Shown: positions 54,139 through 64,000 of the stretch, one piece after another | How positions within the stretch are numbered: the stretch's first letter is position 1 | How the letters are laid out: every line of letters begins with the position of its first letter | The notes under the pieces: model-generated | Database searches by the model: none | Seen by the model: only the letters and a program-made list of their open reading frames with translations | Told to the model about the DNA's origin: nothing | NCBI GenBank assembly: GCA_036365455.1 | Contig: JAWQUS010000002.1 | Span: forward strand, 20,186,001-20,250,000 | Direction: 5' to 3' | Source: Macrosoma leucophasiata | Taxonomy: Eukaryota; Arthropoda; Insecta; Lepidoptera; Hedylidae | DNA: 64,000 bases | Translations under genes and position numbers: made by a program

Positions 54139-54462
54139 CTGCGTCGGTAGCCTAGTGGTAGCAGGCAGACTACCACTACGCTGAGGGCCTGGGTTCGATT
54201 CCCGGGTAGGGGGTTATCAGAGATAATGGTGCAAAATCCTTTATCTCTGGTTCTATTGGGATTTCTCCATTTTCTGGGAATTTCCCAGTACCTCGAAGTT
54301 TGGTAATGTGCCCGGTTCGGAGATGTCAACAGGCTCGCCATTTGTTACATGGGCAAAAACGTAACCGGTGAATCGTGAGTGTTTGCACGTATGCTTGAAT
54401 GTATGCATTTAACTCTGCCTACCCCTTCGGGAATTAGAGGCGTGAAGTTACGTTTACGTTTC
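54139..54462 (+). mobile_element. SINE-1, full-length reference copy
   Basis: The tRNA-like head GTCGGTAGCCTAGTGGTAGC (A box TAGCCTAGTGG) is followed by GGGTTCGATTCCCGGGTAGG (B box). The body has GGTGCAAAATCCTTTATCTC, GGGAATTTCCCAGTACCTCG and GATGTCAACAGGCTCGCCAT. The tail CTCTGCCTACCCCTTCGGGA then GGCGTGAAGTTACG matches the RTE LINE 3' end (CTGCCT(A/T)CCCCGTTAGGGAC-CTGGCGTGAAGATAC). RNA polymerase III promoter boxes are intact. Confidence 0.9.
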
Positions 54463-55012
54463 TTGGATTGGTGTACTTAATAACTAAAATACCATCAACG
54501 TGGACTTAATTACTTCTCACTTGTATGTCTGGAGCGGTAAGTAGAAGTGATACACAGAAACTAGCAGGCTTCAGCTTCAGGTGCTTAAACGGGAGTCATT
54601 GCAGAACTTTTGTTTTCAGGTAACAACTATTTGTGCCACATTGACAAAACCCCGAAAACCTACGAGTTCGTCTCAGCCTCCATAGTCTCCAAGAGTTGAG
54701 TGACCGGCGTGGCGCGTCGCGGCTCTCAGCCCAGCGACGGCAGCGACTGCCAGCGACCGGCCGACTGACACGTGACCATTGACAATACCTATGAAAACAT
54801 ACACGACCAACATGTCGACGAAATACATCCATTCCACTTTATTTTCGACATTTCAGTAAACGTGATAATAATATTGTGTTCATGAGACAAACATCTCTCA
54901 TGAGTGTCATGCGCACATATTTTTGACTTTGGATCAACAAAGATTTTGTGGCAGCCCCTTGGAACACTGGATTAATTTCATGTGGCTCAATAATATCAAA
55001 AGTAGCAATAGT
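54463..55012. other. No gene; CpG-rich patch at 54680-54780
   Basis: GACCGGCGTGGCGCGTCGCG and CAGCGACGGCAGCGACTGCC form a GC-rich patch; a minus-strand frame here has no domain. Confidence 0.35.
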
Positions 55013-55215
55013 ACCTATCTCAGTCAGTCTAGTGGTAGCAAGCCATTACTGGTACGCTAGGGTTCGATCCCCGGGTTGGGGGCTATTTGAGATAATGGTG
55101 TATCATGATTTACCTTTGGTGCTTTTGGGATTTTTCGAATTTATTGGAAGTTTCCCAGTGGCACTCTACCTATGTGTTTTATATTATATATTATTTTTGT
55201 GAGATATCAACAGGC
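55013..55215 (+). mobile_element. SINE-1, truncated and diverged
   Basis: CTAGTGGTAGCAAGCCATTA, GGGTTCGATCCCCGGGTTGG, TTTGAGATAATGGTGTATCA and GGAAGTTTCCCAGTGGCACT match SINE-1. The middle is replaced by AT-rich sequence before GAGATATCAACAGGCTC. Confidence 0.8.
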
Positions 55216-55900
55216 TCTAACCTTTATTTAATTCATCAAATAGTTCTAGTCTCTATGTACAAAATAATAAACTTATTTTCGTTAGACTTTAATCTTTTTC
55301 ATCGCTGATCTTCATGTGAGTATTTCAACTTAGTCGGTCGAGTACTTTCAAAGAAAATCGGCTGTGACAGACGGACAGATAGACAGACAGACGCACGAAT
55401 GATCTTATTAACCCTAAAAATTAAAACCATAACCTTGCTTACCAGAGAGAGGACTTTTAATCCATATTACGAAACGTGCAAATCGTGCAATTTATTTTTA
55501 ACTTGTCTTAAAATAGCGGCTATAATTACATTTAACAATCACACTCGTTACAGTAAGCATCGCGTCGTAAATATCGCGTATCAGATGGCGATATTGCACT
55601 AACTGCGTTTTTGCGCGCAGTTATATGCGCATGATTCATATCGCGGATTAATTAGAAACTGTAACAATAGGTAGTTACAATCTAATCCGAGCAGGACTCA
55701 GAAGCGGTGGGTTCCGCGCACTTGTAAGAAAAATGGGAGCTTAATTTATTACAAGTATATAATATATCCTAGAAGCCGATTGTGCCTCTCAAATAAATAT
55801 AATATATTGTTATGCCTCTTCATCTCAGTGTTCGCACAAGTAGTGCTCGTCACCGATTGGCAATATCTCGTGAAGTTTATAATTAATAATGCAGAAGAAT

Positions 55901-55968
55901 TTAACTGCCTCAGTAGCCTAGTGGTAGCAGGCCACTACTGCTGCGCTGGGGTCCTGGGTTCGATTCAT
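55901..55968 (+). mobile_element. SINE-1, 5' head fragment
   Basis: AACTGCCTCAGTAGCCTAGT, GGTAGCAGGCCACTACTGCT and GGGTCCTGGGTTCGATTC are the head with both boxes; the copy stops just after the B box. Confidence 0.8.
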
Positions 55969-58087
55969 TCATCCATTCAAGCCATCAAAAACAAGTACAT
56001 AAGAACAAGTTTGATTTGCTTTTTCATTCACATGCATGACTAGGACTTCGAAAAACATTGAATTACTGACGCAAATGAGCCACTCTTGCCAGGTAAAGGA
56101 TTTGAAGGAACCAATCATGAAGTGTGACAGTAGAATTGACAAGTAAATTATTCGGAGCGACGTGTCTTGCGTCAATGGGGACGTCGCGGTCGCCCCTCTC
56201 CCTTCCCTCTTCCTCTTCCCCCCTCTCGCCATCTGGCGGCGGCGGTGACTTTGGCTGCTTTGACACCAGGTTCACGTTGAAATTGGCCCCTGACACAAAA
56301 AAATATATTTGCCGTTGTATTATATTTTTGTGATGGGTAAACAATTTTAAACTCGCGTCACTCCGGGTTGATTGGAAATGCGTTAGACGGACACGTGACC
56401 AGAATTGCGTCCACCTACTTTTTGGGGACCCAATACATACAATCCGTATTTAGGTAACGTTCCCTACACGAAAAGTGGGAATAATAATAAAAATCAGTAA
56501 CGTCAATGAATTGCCATTCTAGAGAGTTAAGGCCTTTTACCAATAGATAACACATTACCATCTAACGGAACACGGTAGCCTAAAAACACTGTAGTCATTA
56601 TTATAGGTATAATTTAACGATAAATACATACACAGATACATTCGATCTGCCATGAGCATCGGTACAATTAAAAGGAATAGTTACGGGTAGTAAACACCTT
56701 TACACGACACACACAGATTGCATGTCCATTGACTACGGTCACTTAAAATACTTCTTTGAATAAAACAGAACTTTTCCTGTGCTACATCTTTAAAGATAGA
56801 GGAGCATATTTCTACACCATGGATACGACATAGTGTAACAGTAGGTACATGTGTCGTGGGTCGCTTTCATCCTGCGATGACCCTCCTTTGATGGACGACC
56901 TTTTGATGAGCTCTGCCGATGTCAAAGCCCGCAAATTGCACCCGGCAATGCTCACAAATGTGAGGGAAATCGCTTATAGTTCATCGCTAGTTCCTACACT
57001 TTATTGTGGGGTCGCGCCGTTATGATGCAAGCGAAAATGATCGAAGTTAGGGACGGGTTTGACCAAATAACGTAATATGCTAAAGCTAATCATTGATTAA
57101 GTTACATATTTTGATATGTTGTTTTTTTTTGTAAAGTTTAGTTTCATAGTGCAGCACTATCGTGTTCCGGTCAAGTGTAATCAATGATGTTATATGTTAC
57201 TAGATTGGCAGTTTACGGCAGCGACGTGCAGCCACTTCGAAGATGCCCACAGGCATATCTGACCTCAGTTCTCTGCTTGACATGAAGTGCGACAGATGCG
57301 TCACGCTCGTCCGTCAAACTTACATAAAATGGCGAAATGTGTTGTTAAAAAATGTGTATCATGATCCGAAAAGAATGATAATGCAAGTGGCATTACTTTT
57401 CACGAATAAGTTCGCATGAATTTGATCATATTGCCTAAATTACATCAGAAAACTTATTTTGTTCCATCCGCGTTTCTAGTAAAACAATTTGAAATTTTCC
57501 CACTTTTTAGGGAGTTAATTTAATGAATGAAGACATTCTATTCTGCCAGTAACCGGATGAATAATATATAATTACTAGCCATGCCCGCGACTTCGTTCGC
57601 GTGGAAAAGTGACTTTGGGCACCTTTTTTTGGATATAATTTTTAACCAAAAATTAAAAAAATCTGATTTACATTAATGCTTCTCTGTACATGATATTAAA
57701 CGCATTGATGGCCATCGGAGATGAAAGTGTATTGTGAACACGTGACAGAGTCACATGTAACTGACCGTGCGAAAATCTAAACTTAATATTATAAATCCTA
57801 TCATATTCTTATAAACATATATGTCTTTCAACCTCAAACAATTTCAAAATTTTTACACAGTTCATTCATTCATTTCACGCATTGTTATTTTCACGTTAAA
57901 TCCTACATACTTAAGACAAAACTACCCCGTCACGGGATATACCTACCACCATATTTTTTATATAATATACTACTAAAGTGTCACATGTATGTATTGTGGG
58001 ATGAAATAAACGATATTTATTATTTATTATAAAGCTGAAGAGTTTGTTTGTTTATTTGTTTGAATAAAAAAAAAACATCGTTCACAA
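55969..58087. other. No gene; small repeat scraps
   Basis: 56520-56600 and 57150-57180 (GCAGCACTATCGTGTTCCGG) are R1 pieces. 57575-57615 is a CTAGC...CGCGACTTCG repeat start. 56190-56250 is C/T-rich (CCCTTCCTCTTC type). No exon recognised. Confidence 0.45.
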
Positions 58088-58185
58088 TAGCTCTGGACAC
58101 TACCACTCAGCGGTAGGTAAATTATGTGATGCGTTGGTGCTTTCACTCTCGAGATCGGTCAACAGAGCTCTACCACCGATTTCCT
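58088..58185 (-). repeat. R1 repeat, partial
   Basis: CACTACCACTCAGCGGTAGG, ATTATGTGATGCGTTGGTGC and ACAGAGCTCTACCACC match the proximal end of reverse R1. Confidence 0.65.
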
Positions 58186-58326
58186 ATTTAAAAGCCATAT
58201 ATTTATTTTTGTGGCTGACAAAAGAAAACTTCGAACGTTAAAATGTTTTCGCCCCGAAGTCATTAACTCATAACGTGCTACATTTTCGTGTAAAAACAAC
58301 TCACCGATTCGTATCTTATTAATAGG

Positions 58327-58384
58327 TAACCAAATCAAGTGTTACAAACACTACGATGGAATTTTAGCCGAATGTCCGGGGTGT
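58327..58384 (+). mobile_element. M8 element, 3' fragment (copy F)
   Basis: AACCAAATCAAGTGTTACAA then ATGGAATTTTAGCCGAATGT and CCGGGGTGTG match the last ~50 bp of M8, with a short hairpin-like insertion (GTGTTACAAACAC). Confidence 0.6.
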
Positions 58385-59124
58385 GCTATTACGCAAAGAA
58401 ACCGACTGTTTACCATCTACAGCTCCCATCGTATGCTCGAAACACTTTGATGGTCAAGATAAGAGTCACCCAAGCATGTGTAAGTCAAGCCATTATTAGT
58501 GTGGTCCTATTTTGGATGAGTGAGCACAAAAAGTCATGTAATTGTTAGTGCGGTAAAAAATTGAATAGATGAGCACGAAACATTCATTTCCATCTCATTT
58601 TCTCCCACGTTAAATTTTATGAATTTATGCGTCTGTCCCTTTTTACTGTCGATTTTTCGTTTCATTGACTTTTAAATCACAACAATGCTAAAGAAGTTTT
58701 CACTTTAAAACTTTAAAAACTCTGCCATTAATTCGTCTCAAAATCCGTTTACTACTAACTGATAGCTTTTCCTAAGTATTTTCAATGTACAGACACGCTT
58801 CAGTTACAGTTTTATATGGTATAGATTGAAAGTTTCTTTAAATTTTATTAAAAATATAACCACACCAATAATCACACCAAAGCAATTAAATACATTTATT
58901 CATTCATATATTTTGGGGAAATTATCTCACCACTGGCAACTCTGACCGACTCCGTCCGTTTCCATGGCAACAATATTGTTGTCTAGTGGAAGAAACGAGA
59001 CAAATATAGTTTTCTTTGTACATAAGTATCTGTTTCAAAGCTACGTCTTTTGAACTATTAAGTGGTTACGCATTCCTGAAAATCGTTTATATGACATTTC
59101 TTCTCTAATATCTATAAGCTCATT
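58385..59124. other. No gene; one repeat terminus
   Basis: 58780-58826 (CAATGTACAGACACGCTTCA, GTTTTATATGGTATAGATT) matches the 3' end of the 4706 repeat. Nothing else is seen. Confidence 0.45.
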
Positions 59125-59285
59125 GGGTGTAATGTACAGTGCTGTCATTTCCGACATACAGGCAGGAGTGGCAACGCATCTGCATTGATATATCTGGTTT
59201 CATGTAGATATATGTATATAGGTAGGCTATTAGTATTCCTTACCATCAATGTGAACTGTATGTGTGTTTGCCATTTCATGAAAAA
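59125..59285 (+). repeat. R1 repeat, distal half
   Basis: CAGGAGTGGCAACGCATCTG, CATCAATGTGAACTGTATGT and GTGTTTGCCATTTCATG match distal R1. Confidence 0.7.
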
Positions 59286-60424
59286 TTAAGTACCTACCTA
59301 CTCCATTGGAAGTCAAACCGTAATGTATTCCAGTTCATTATTCGATTAAGGTTTGTTCTTAAGTGAACCTTTGGTAAACTCATATTCACTTTTTGTAGAA
59401 TTGGGCCTGCTCTCATGACTTACAATGTAAACGTCCCGTTATGTTCCAAGTGTTCAATCGATTCCTTCCCACAAATCATCTCTAACTGCTCCTTGCCGTA
59501 AACTTGGGCCACTGTGGCTTCCAAAGTAGAAGCAATCACGCGATATGGGACGGAGTGGTTCCATAACTTATGTTATAATCATTATCGTTGATCCTCTAAA
59601 GAGATATCGCAGATCTCTGCCTTTCAACAGCATAGGCTTTAAGTATACACTTTTCTTAGTGTGTATTTTGAAGTCATGCAGAGGTGCACCGACTCGTGCA
59701 ATTAACCAGTTCTGTTTCAATGTAACAGCCACGTGCACACATTGAAACGGAACTGTGGATGGAATCTACTGAATTTCAAAGTACAGGTAACAACCAAAAA
59801 TTTCGAAATGTGTTATTTTGCTTCTTTTTGATTAGATATAAATCCCCTGGGATGTATGAACAGAGCTGAAACTCTGAACTCAATGAAGTCGCATCATTAG
59901 TAAAACAATATCAAATATCGAAATCGATACCTCAGAATGAAGGATTAAACCAAAAATTGTGATTGCTATCTATCTGTATTTCAATTCAAGAGACCAAGAC
60001 AATATCCGCCGTTTTCAAACTGTTATCGTACACATTCGGTCATAAGTGTCACAACATTATAGTCCTTATGAGCAAACGACAATAGGTAAGAGGCAGTTAC
60101 TCGTGTGTCTCCATTTGAAACCTAATGGAAAACGATAAAAGCGAGATCATTTTGTAGCGAGGTAAGTGTTGGGTCACCAGTTGGTCATACTATATACTCT
60201 ATACTGTACAGTTCTATAGGATCACGACGCAGTGTGCGCCGCGTGCCAATATTGTAATGCCCACTGGTGCCACTGGCCTCTAGCCACGTATTAAGGAAAC
60301 CTGGACACTATGTGTTATTTTATACACTAGGTATGCTGTTACGGATATATGATGATGTACGACTTCGCAATTTCTATCACTGAATTAAAAGATTTGAGCT
60401 TAGGAGTAGCGAATATCATGGACA
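59286..60424. other. No gene recognised
   Basis: A small hairpin (GTTTCAATGT...ACATTGAAAC, ~59715-59748) is present; nothing coding. Confidence 0.4.
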
Positions 60425-60790
60425 ATGTTTTTCATATAAGCCTATACAAAACCAGTGGACAAAATGCAGGTGCGTTGCCACCTCTGAGGCCTAAGTCCGT
60501 AATTTATATATTTACCTATATCATAGAGGCAAAGACGCCTCAATGAATTACGATCCATTTAAAAAACCAGCAGAGGTATAAGGAGTTGTTATTACGAAGT
60601 TTGCCAGTGTACGGCCTTAAACTCATCTATTAATTTTATTGTGCTTAAAACTATCCTGAGAATGATAATATGAACTGTTACTAAGTATTTTAAACAATTT
60701 CACAGACTTTTTATGCCATGAAGTGACAAACAAACGCACAGTTCACAGCGATGGCGATGGTAAGCGAATACCGTAGTCTATAAACATCTA
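60425..60790 (-). repeat. R1 fragments, split
   Basis: 60460-60500 (AAATGCAGGTGCGTTGCCAC then CTCTGAGGCCTAAG) and 60712-60790 (GAAGTGACAAACAAACGCAC, CAGTTCACAGCGATGG) are reverse R1 pieces in swapped order, so the copy is rearranged. Confidence 0.5.
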
Positions 60791-60792
60791 CG

Positions 60793-61104
60793 TAACTTCA
60801 CGCCTGTAATCCCCGGAGGGGTAGGCAGAGGTAAATGCATGCATTCAAGCATACATGCAAACACCCACGATTCGCCGGTTACGTTTTGGCCCATGTAACA
60901 GGTGGCGAGCCTGTTGACATCTCCGGGCACATATCAAACTTCGAGGTACTGGGAAATTTCCAGAAAATGGAAAAATCCCAGTAGCACCAGCGGTAAAGGA
61001 CTTTACACCATTATTATCTCTGATAACCCCCTATCCGGGAATCAAACCCAGGACCTGAGCGTAGTAGTAGTGGCCTGCTACCACTAGGCTACCGAGGCAG
61101 TTAA
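60793..61104 (-). mobile_element. SINE-1, full-length (reverse)
   Basis: The tail comes first: CTTCACGCCTGTAATCCCCG and GAGGGGTAGGCAGAGG. Then CACCCACGATTCGCCGGTTA, TGTTGACATCTCCGGGCACA and GGGAATCAAACCCAGGACCT (B box), ending TACCACTAGGCTACCGAGGC (A box). Structure identical to 54139-54462. Confidence 0.9.
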
Positions 61105-63469
61105 AATATAAATTTTATGCTCTACAACTAACCGACAAAGAGCAGACACAAGAAACAAAAACAATCTGAAAATTGTGTATTCTTCAAATGACATTATACG
61201 AGTAAATAGTGTAGATATGCCGGGAAACTTACAAGAAAAACAAGAGACAGTAAACTAATTATGGAGGAGCCTTTCAAAGGAACTTTACAGTGCGATGCGT
61301 TTATTTTAGATCAGTAAAATGAGCGAAGCTAAATCTGAATGAACAGCTTTATGTTATAACCGAACTGTAAAGATAGAAAAAGAATCGATAGGCATAAAAG
61401 GTAGGTGATGTATTATTAGATTCACAAGTTCACAACTAAGCCGTTTTACCATCTAGCAAAGTCGTAAATACTTCGAAGAAAAGAGATCACAATTGGTTTT
61501 TTTTAACTGAACTGCGGGAATAAGAATTTCCAAACAAGTCTGTGTCCGTCCGTAAAGAATACTTTATGAAAATTGAAATATCTAAATCACTATATATCTA
61601 TGTAACTTTTCTGAATCAAATCTACTTAGACATGAACAAATTAGAGTAGAGCCCCAGTATTACCTACTCTTGAAACTCACAACTCCCTGTCGGTCATCTT
61701 GCTCGCAGGGCGCGGCTTCTTGGTTACATGCGCTACTTGCGGTTAGCTTACAAGTCCATCTGTTGCAATTGATTAATGTTGTCGCTTGTCTGTATGGCCT
61801 GTATGGTCAACATGATCCAGCAGTCTGGCATATTACAAATAGAAAATATTAAATTGTATAGATCCGAGGCGTGATATTTGCAACAACAACATCAATTCAA
61901 TTGATATTGTGATTTGTATTGAGACATGTCTTTGTGGCACACAATTACAAAATATATTCACAGCTACAGTCCTGATGTAACAAGAATACGCGATATGATT
62001 ACCGCGTCGGCCACCTCGCCACCTCGTCATCTCGCTACACAAGCGCTAATCACCTCACACTATGTGCACACACACATACCTAGACAGTTATGCGTGTTGT
62101 ACTCACCGACGTTATCCTAACTGGAGTTGTGATGTGTAAAAAACGTGACAACAAACCGACAGCCCAAACTAGACTTTTTGAACAACGTGAAGAACCTTTT
62201 GTATTCTTCAGCTAAAGACTTAATTAAGATCCTAATCTATCAGTTAAACGTAGCTCAACGCCAGTGTTTTCCTAAGATTTGTATACAGATACATTACCAA
62301 AAGTGGTACTCGCAATGTTCTGTAAAGTCTCTGTGAACACCATTGAAAGGAAAACTTGAGTGTTTAGGGATGGTCCACTGCATTCTGTGCACCGCACATA
62401 ATAAATATAGTCTCGTTTTCGCTGACAGGGTATAAAATCCTCTTACTTCAATGGCCTCTCACCAAATAGGTATGTCTATATACATAACTTACCTATATAT
62501 ATTTTTTCGTACATACATACATCCTTATCTAAAAATCGAGCATTTCTTACGTACCTACCTACTCAGTGCATGTGAGTCACTCCGAGTCACTGTTTTAATA
62601 AAATTCAACTGAGAAAGGCGTTAGAAAGAGTTACCCAAATAAACTAATCGATAGCTAGGTTCGATTATTTGTATACCGACTTCTGACCCTCGTTCACAAT
62701 CTATCTTTATATTACCCATGTATGTTCAATTACAAAGAAGATAACATCCGATATCTTTGCAAAGATTCCCAGTAGCTAGAAGCCATTAACTTGCGTTTGC
62801 GTACGTATCCCCGCATTGCAAATTGCGTAGGGATTTTACTGGCATAGCTCTATAGCGCCGAGTCAGTTACTACTTCCGAATGAAGGCTACGCTATACATA
62901 TCGCATGTACCTATATGACACACCTCACATCCATCACTCGTTTAGGCTCACTAAATTTAGTTCTCTCCTTAAAACAGCGGACAATGTATATCAAGTAGAC
63001 AATCAACACAAATTACGTACGGCGAACACGTAAGCGCTCCGTCGAGACAACAGCTGATCGGCGCGACCATGTTTCTTGCTGGCCCTACCTTCCTTTTCAC
63101 ATTCTGATATGGTTTAGTTTCGAACGATGTTGCTCACGACGCATGTTTGTGGCAGGTCCATTGAAAGCGACGTAACTGTCTGTTGTATTTATCTCACAGC
63201 GAGATCAAACAATAGATATTGTAGTCATCAATCTTTGTTAGCGATTACGACGAAAACAGAGTGAGTCGTGTTTTGTTTCGCCGGTAATATAATCGAGTTT
63301 ATTTGATTGTGCATTGTCTTTAGTCTGTGGCCCATTGTCGAGGCCGCCTCTGTCGACTGTCGACCAATGTCATTGGTCGACAGTGTCATGTGGCATGGGG
63401 CCTGTTATCTGTTTCTTACATTAATTTAGCATTATTGCCCGAACAAATTTCATAAAGTTTTATATATGT
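61105..63469. other. No gene; one exact palindrome
   Basis: Apart from the palindrome at 63357-63383 and CATACATACA-type simple repeats near 62510, nothing is recognised. Confidence 0.4.
63357..63383. repeat. 27-bp perfect palindrome
   Basis: CTGTCGACCAATG and CATTGGTCGACAG flank a single central T. Confidence 0.9.
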
Positions 63470-63700
63470 ACGTATCTTCACGCCAAGTCCCTCACGGGGT
63501 AGACAGGTATCCCGGTCCTGACACACCGCCGTGCTTCTGCTACATTCATCATACATGCTTGCCGATTCCTTCGACTCTTGACCCCACCCTCAGATAGTAG
63601 ACAGTACCTACTCGACGTATTTGGTCAAGGTAGGTGAGTCTTCGTCTTTCTGGGCTTGGCTTCTGCAAAGTCTTATATTTCCCCGTAAATGGAGTGTGTG
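63470..63700 (-). mobile_element. RTE-clade LINE 3' end, third fragment
   Basis: GTATCTTCACGCCAAGTCCC then TCACGGGGTAGACAGG, a CGACTCTTGACCCCACCCTC block and a TATTTGGTCAAGGTAGGTGA block align with 885-1070 in order. On the minus strand RRRLTYLDQIRRV corresponds to the RPRLTYHDQIGRV segment. Several deletions and frameshifts. Confidence 0.8.
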
Positions 63701-64000
63701 TGATCTTAAACCACGTCACTAGATTGACAACATTGGTTAGTGAGATATGCTTCTTGTGAGATTTGAGTAGCAAACGCGACGGATGGGAGAGACAGGTCTG
63801 TTTCAGGACTAACCAAAAATAAATGCATTTAAAATTAACGTGCCTTATGCCAGTAAATTATAAGAAGCATATGTATATCTCACGTAACAGAACGCTAGAG
63901 CGTACGTAATTAAACGTATAGACTACCGCAATATCCATTTCATTTGTTGCTAAATGGCAGCGTTCAGTATACCTATAGTGAACTTCACATACATTCTTTA
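63701..64000. other. No recognisable feature
   Basis: No motif seen up to the window end. Confidence 0.4.

Noticed and set aside
54150..54220. Functional tRNA gene
   Set aside because: A and B boxes are present but no full cloverleaf folds and the sequence continues into a repeated SINE body.
56063..56344. Frames on both strands around a C/T-rich tract
   Set aside because: Low-complexity Ser/Pro and Arg/Glu/Gly runs produced by the pyrimidine tract; no evidence of coding.

Overview
This 64 kb window looks like intergenic or deep-intronic DNA from a lepidopteran (moth or butterfly) genome. The evidence is AT-rich sequence with no long host reading frame and a dense layer of nested transposon relics. 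Several have a lepidopteran flavour: a tRNA-headed SINE whose tail matches an RTE-type LINE, CR1/Jockey-like LINEs with short tandem 3' tails, the 'GTCCACTGCTGGAC' repeat, and 'CTAGCTGACCCGG'-type interspersed repeats. I found no convincing host protein-coding gene, rRNA or functional tRNA. The only host-like signal is a candidate promoter and non-coding first exon near 3296-3547.

Layout. 1-11 kb: an old 140-bp direct duplication, an RTE-clade reverse-transcriptase relic on the minus strand (885-1523), the candidate promoter, a tRNA-Tyr-like relic, and a chimeric SINE/RTE copy (10118-10502). 11-19 kb: a 1.3-kb foldback element with ~180-bp inverted repeats (11341-12649), an 871-bp palindrome made of two opposed Penelope-like element ends (16081-16951), and an inverted-repeat element (17634-18294). 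19-32 kb: a 7-bp minisatellite, a PIF/Harbinger-type element (23519-24592) with an inverted relative at ~30590-31635, a decayed hAT element with a perfect 8-bp target duplication (24824-26449), and several copies of a short element with 8-bp target duplications and no inverted repeats. 32-38 kb: many copies of one ~270-bp repeat, a hairpin MITE, a 5'-truncated LINE and a second tRNA-derived SINE. 38.5-40 kb: a mariner with an intact DD34D triad but a frameshifted N-terminus, bracketed by a ~100-bp direct repeat. 41.5-45.3 kb: a near full-length CR1-like LINE (ORF1 plus endonuclease/RT ORF2) broken by stops and frameshifts. 45.4-64 kb: LINE 3' ends, including an apparent restriction-like-endonuclease-type LINE C-terminus, further SINEs, a second Penelope fragment and low-density sequence.

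How the parts relate: the RTE LINE and the tRNA-derived SINE share a 3' end, the usual sign that the LINE machinery mobilised the SINE. Two element families (Harbinger-type and Penelope-like) occur as inverted copies and could fold into long hairpins. All family assignments come from motifs read by eye. No search or alignment was run, so boundaries given as approximate are by-eye limits.
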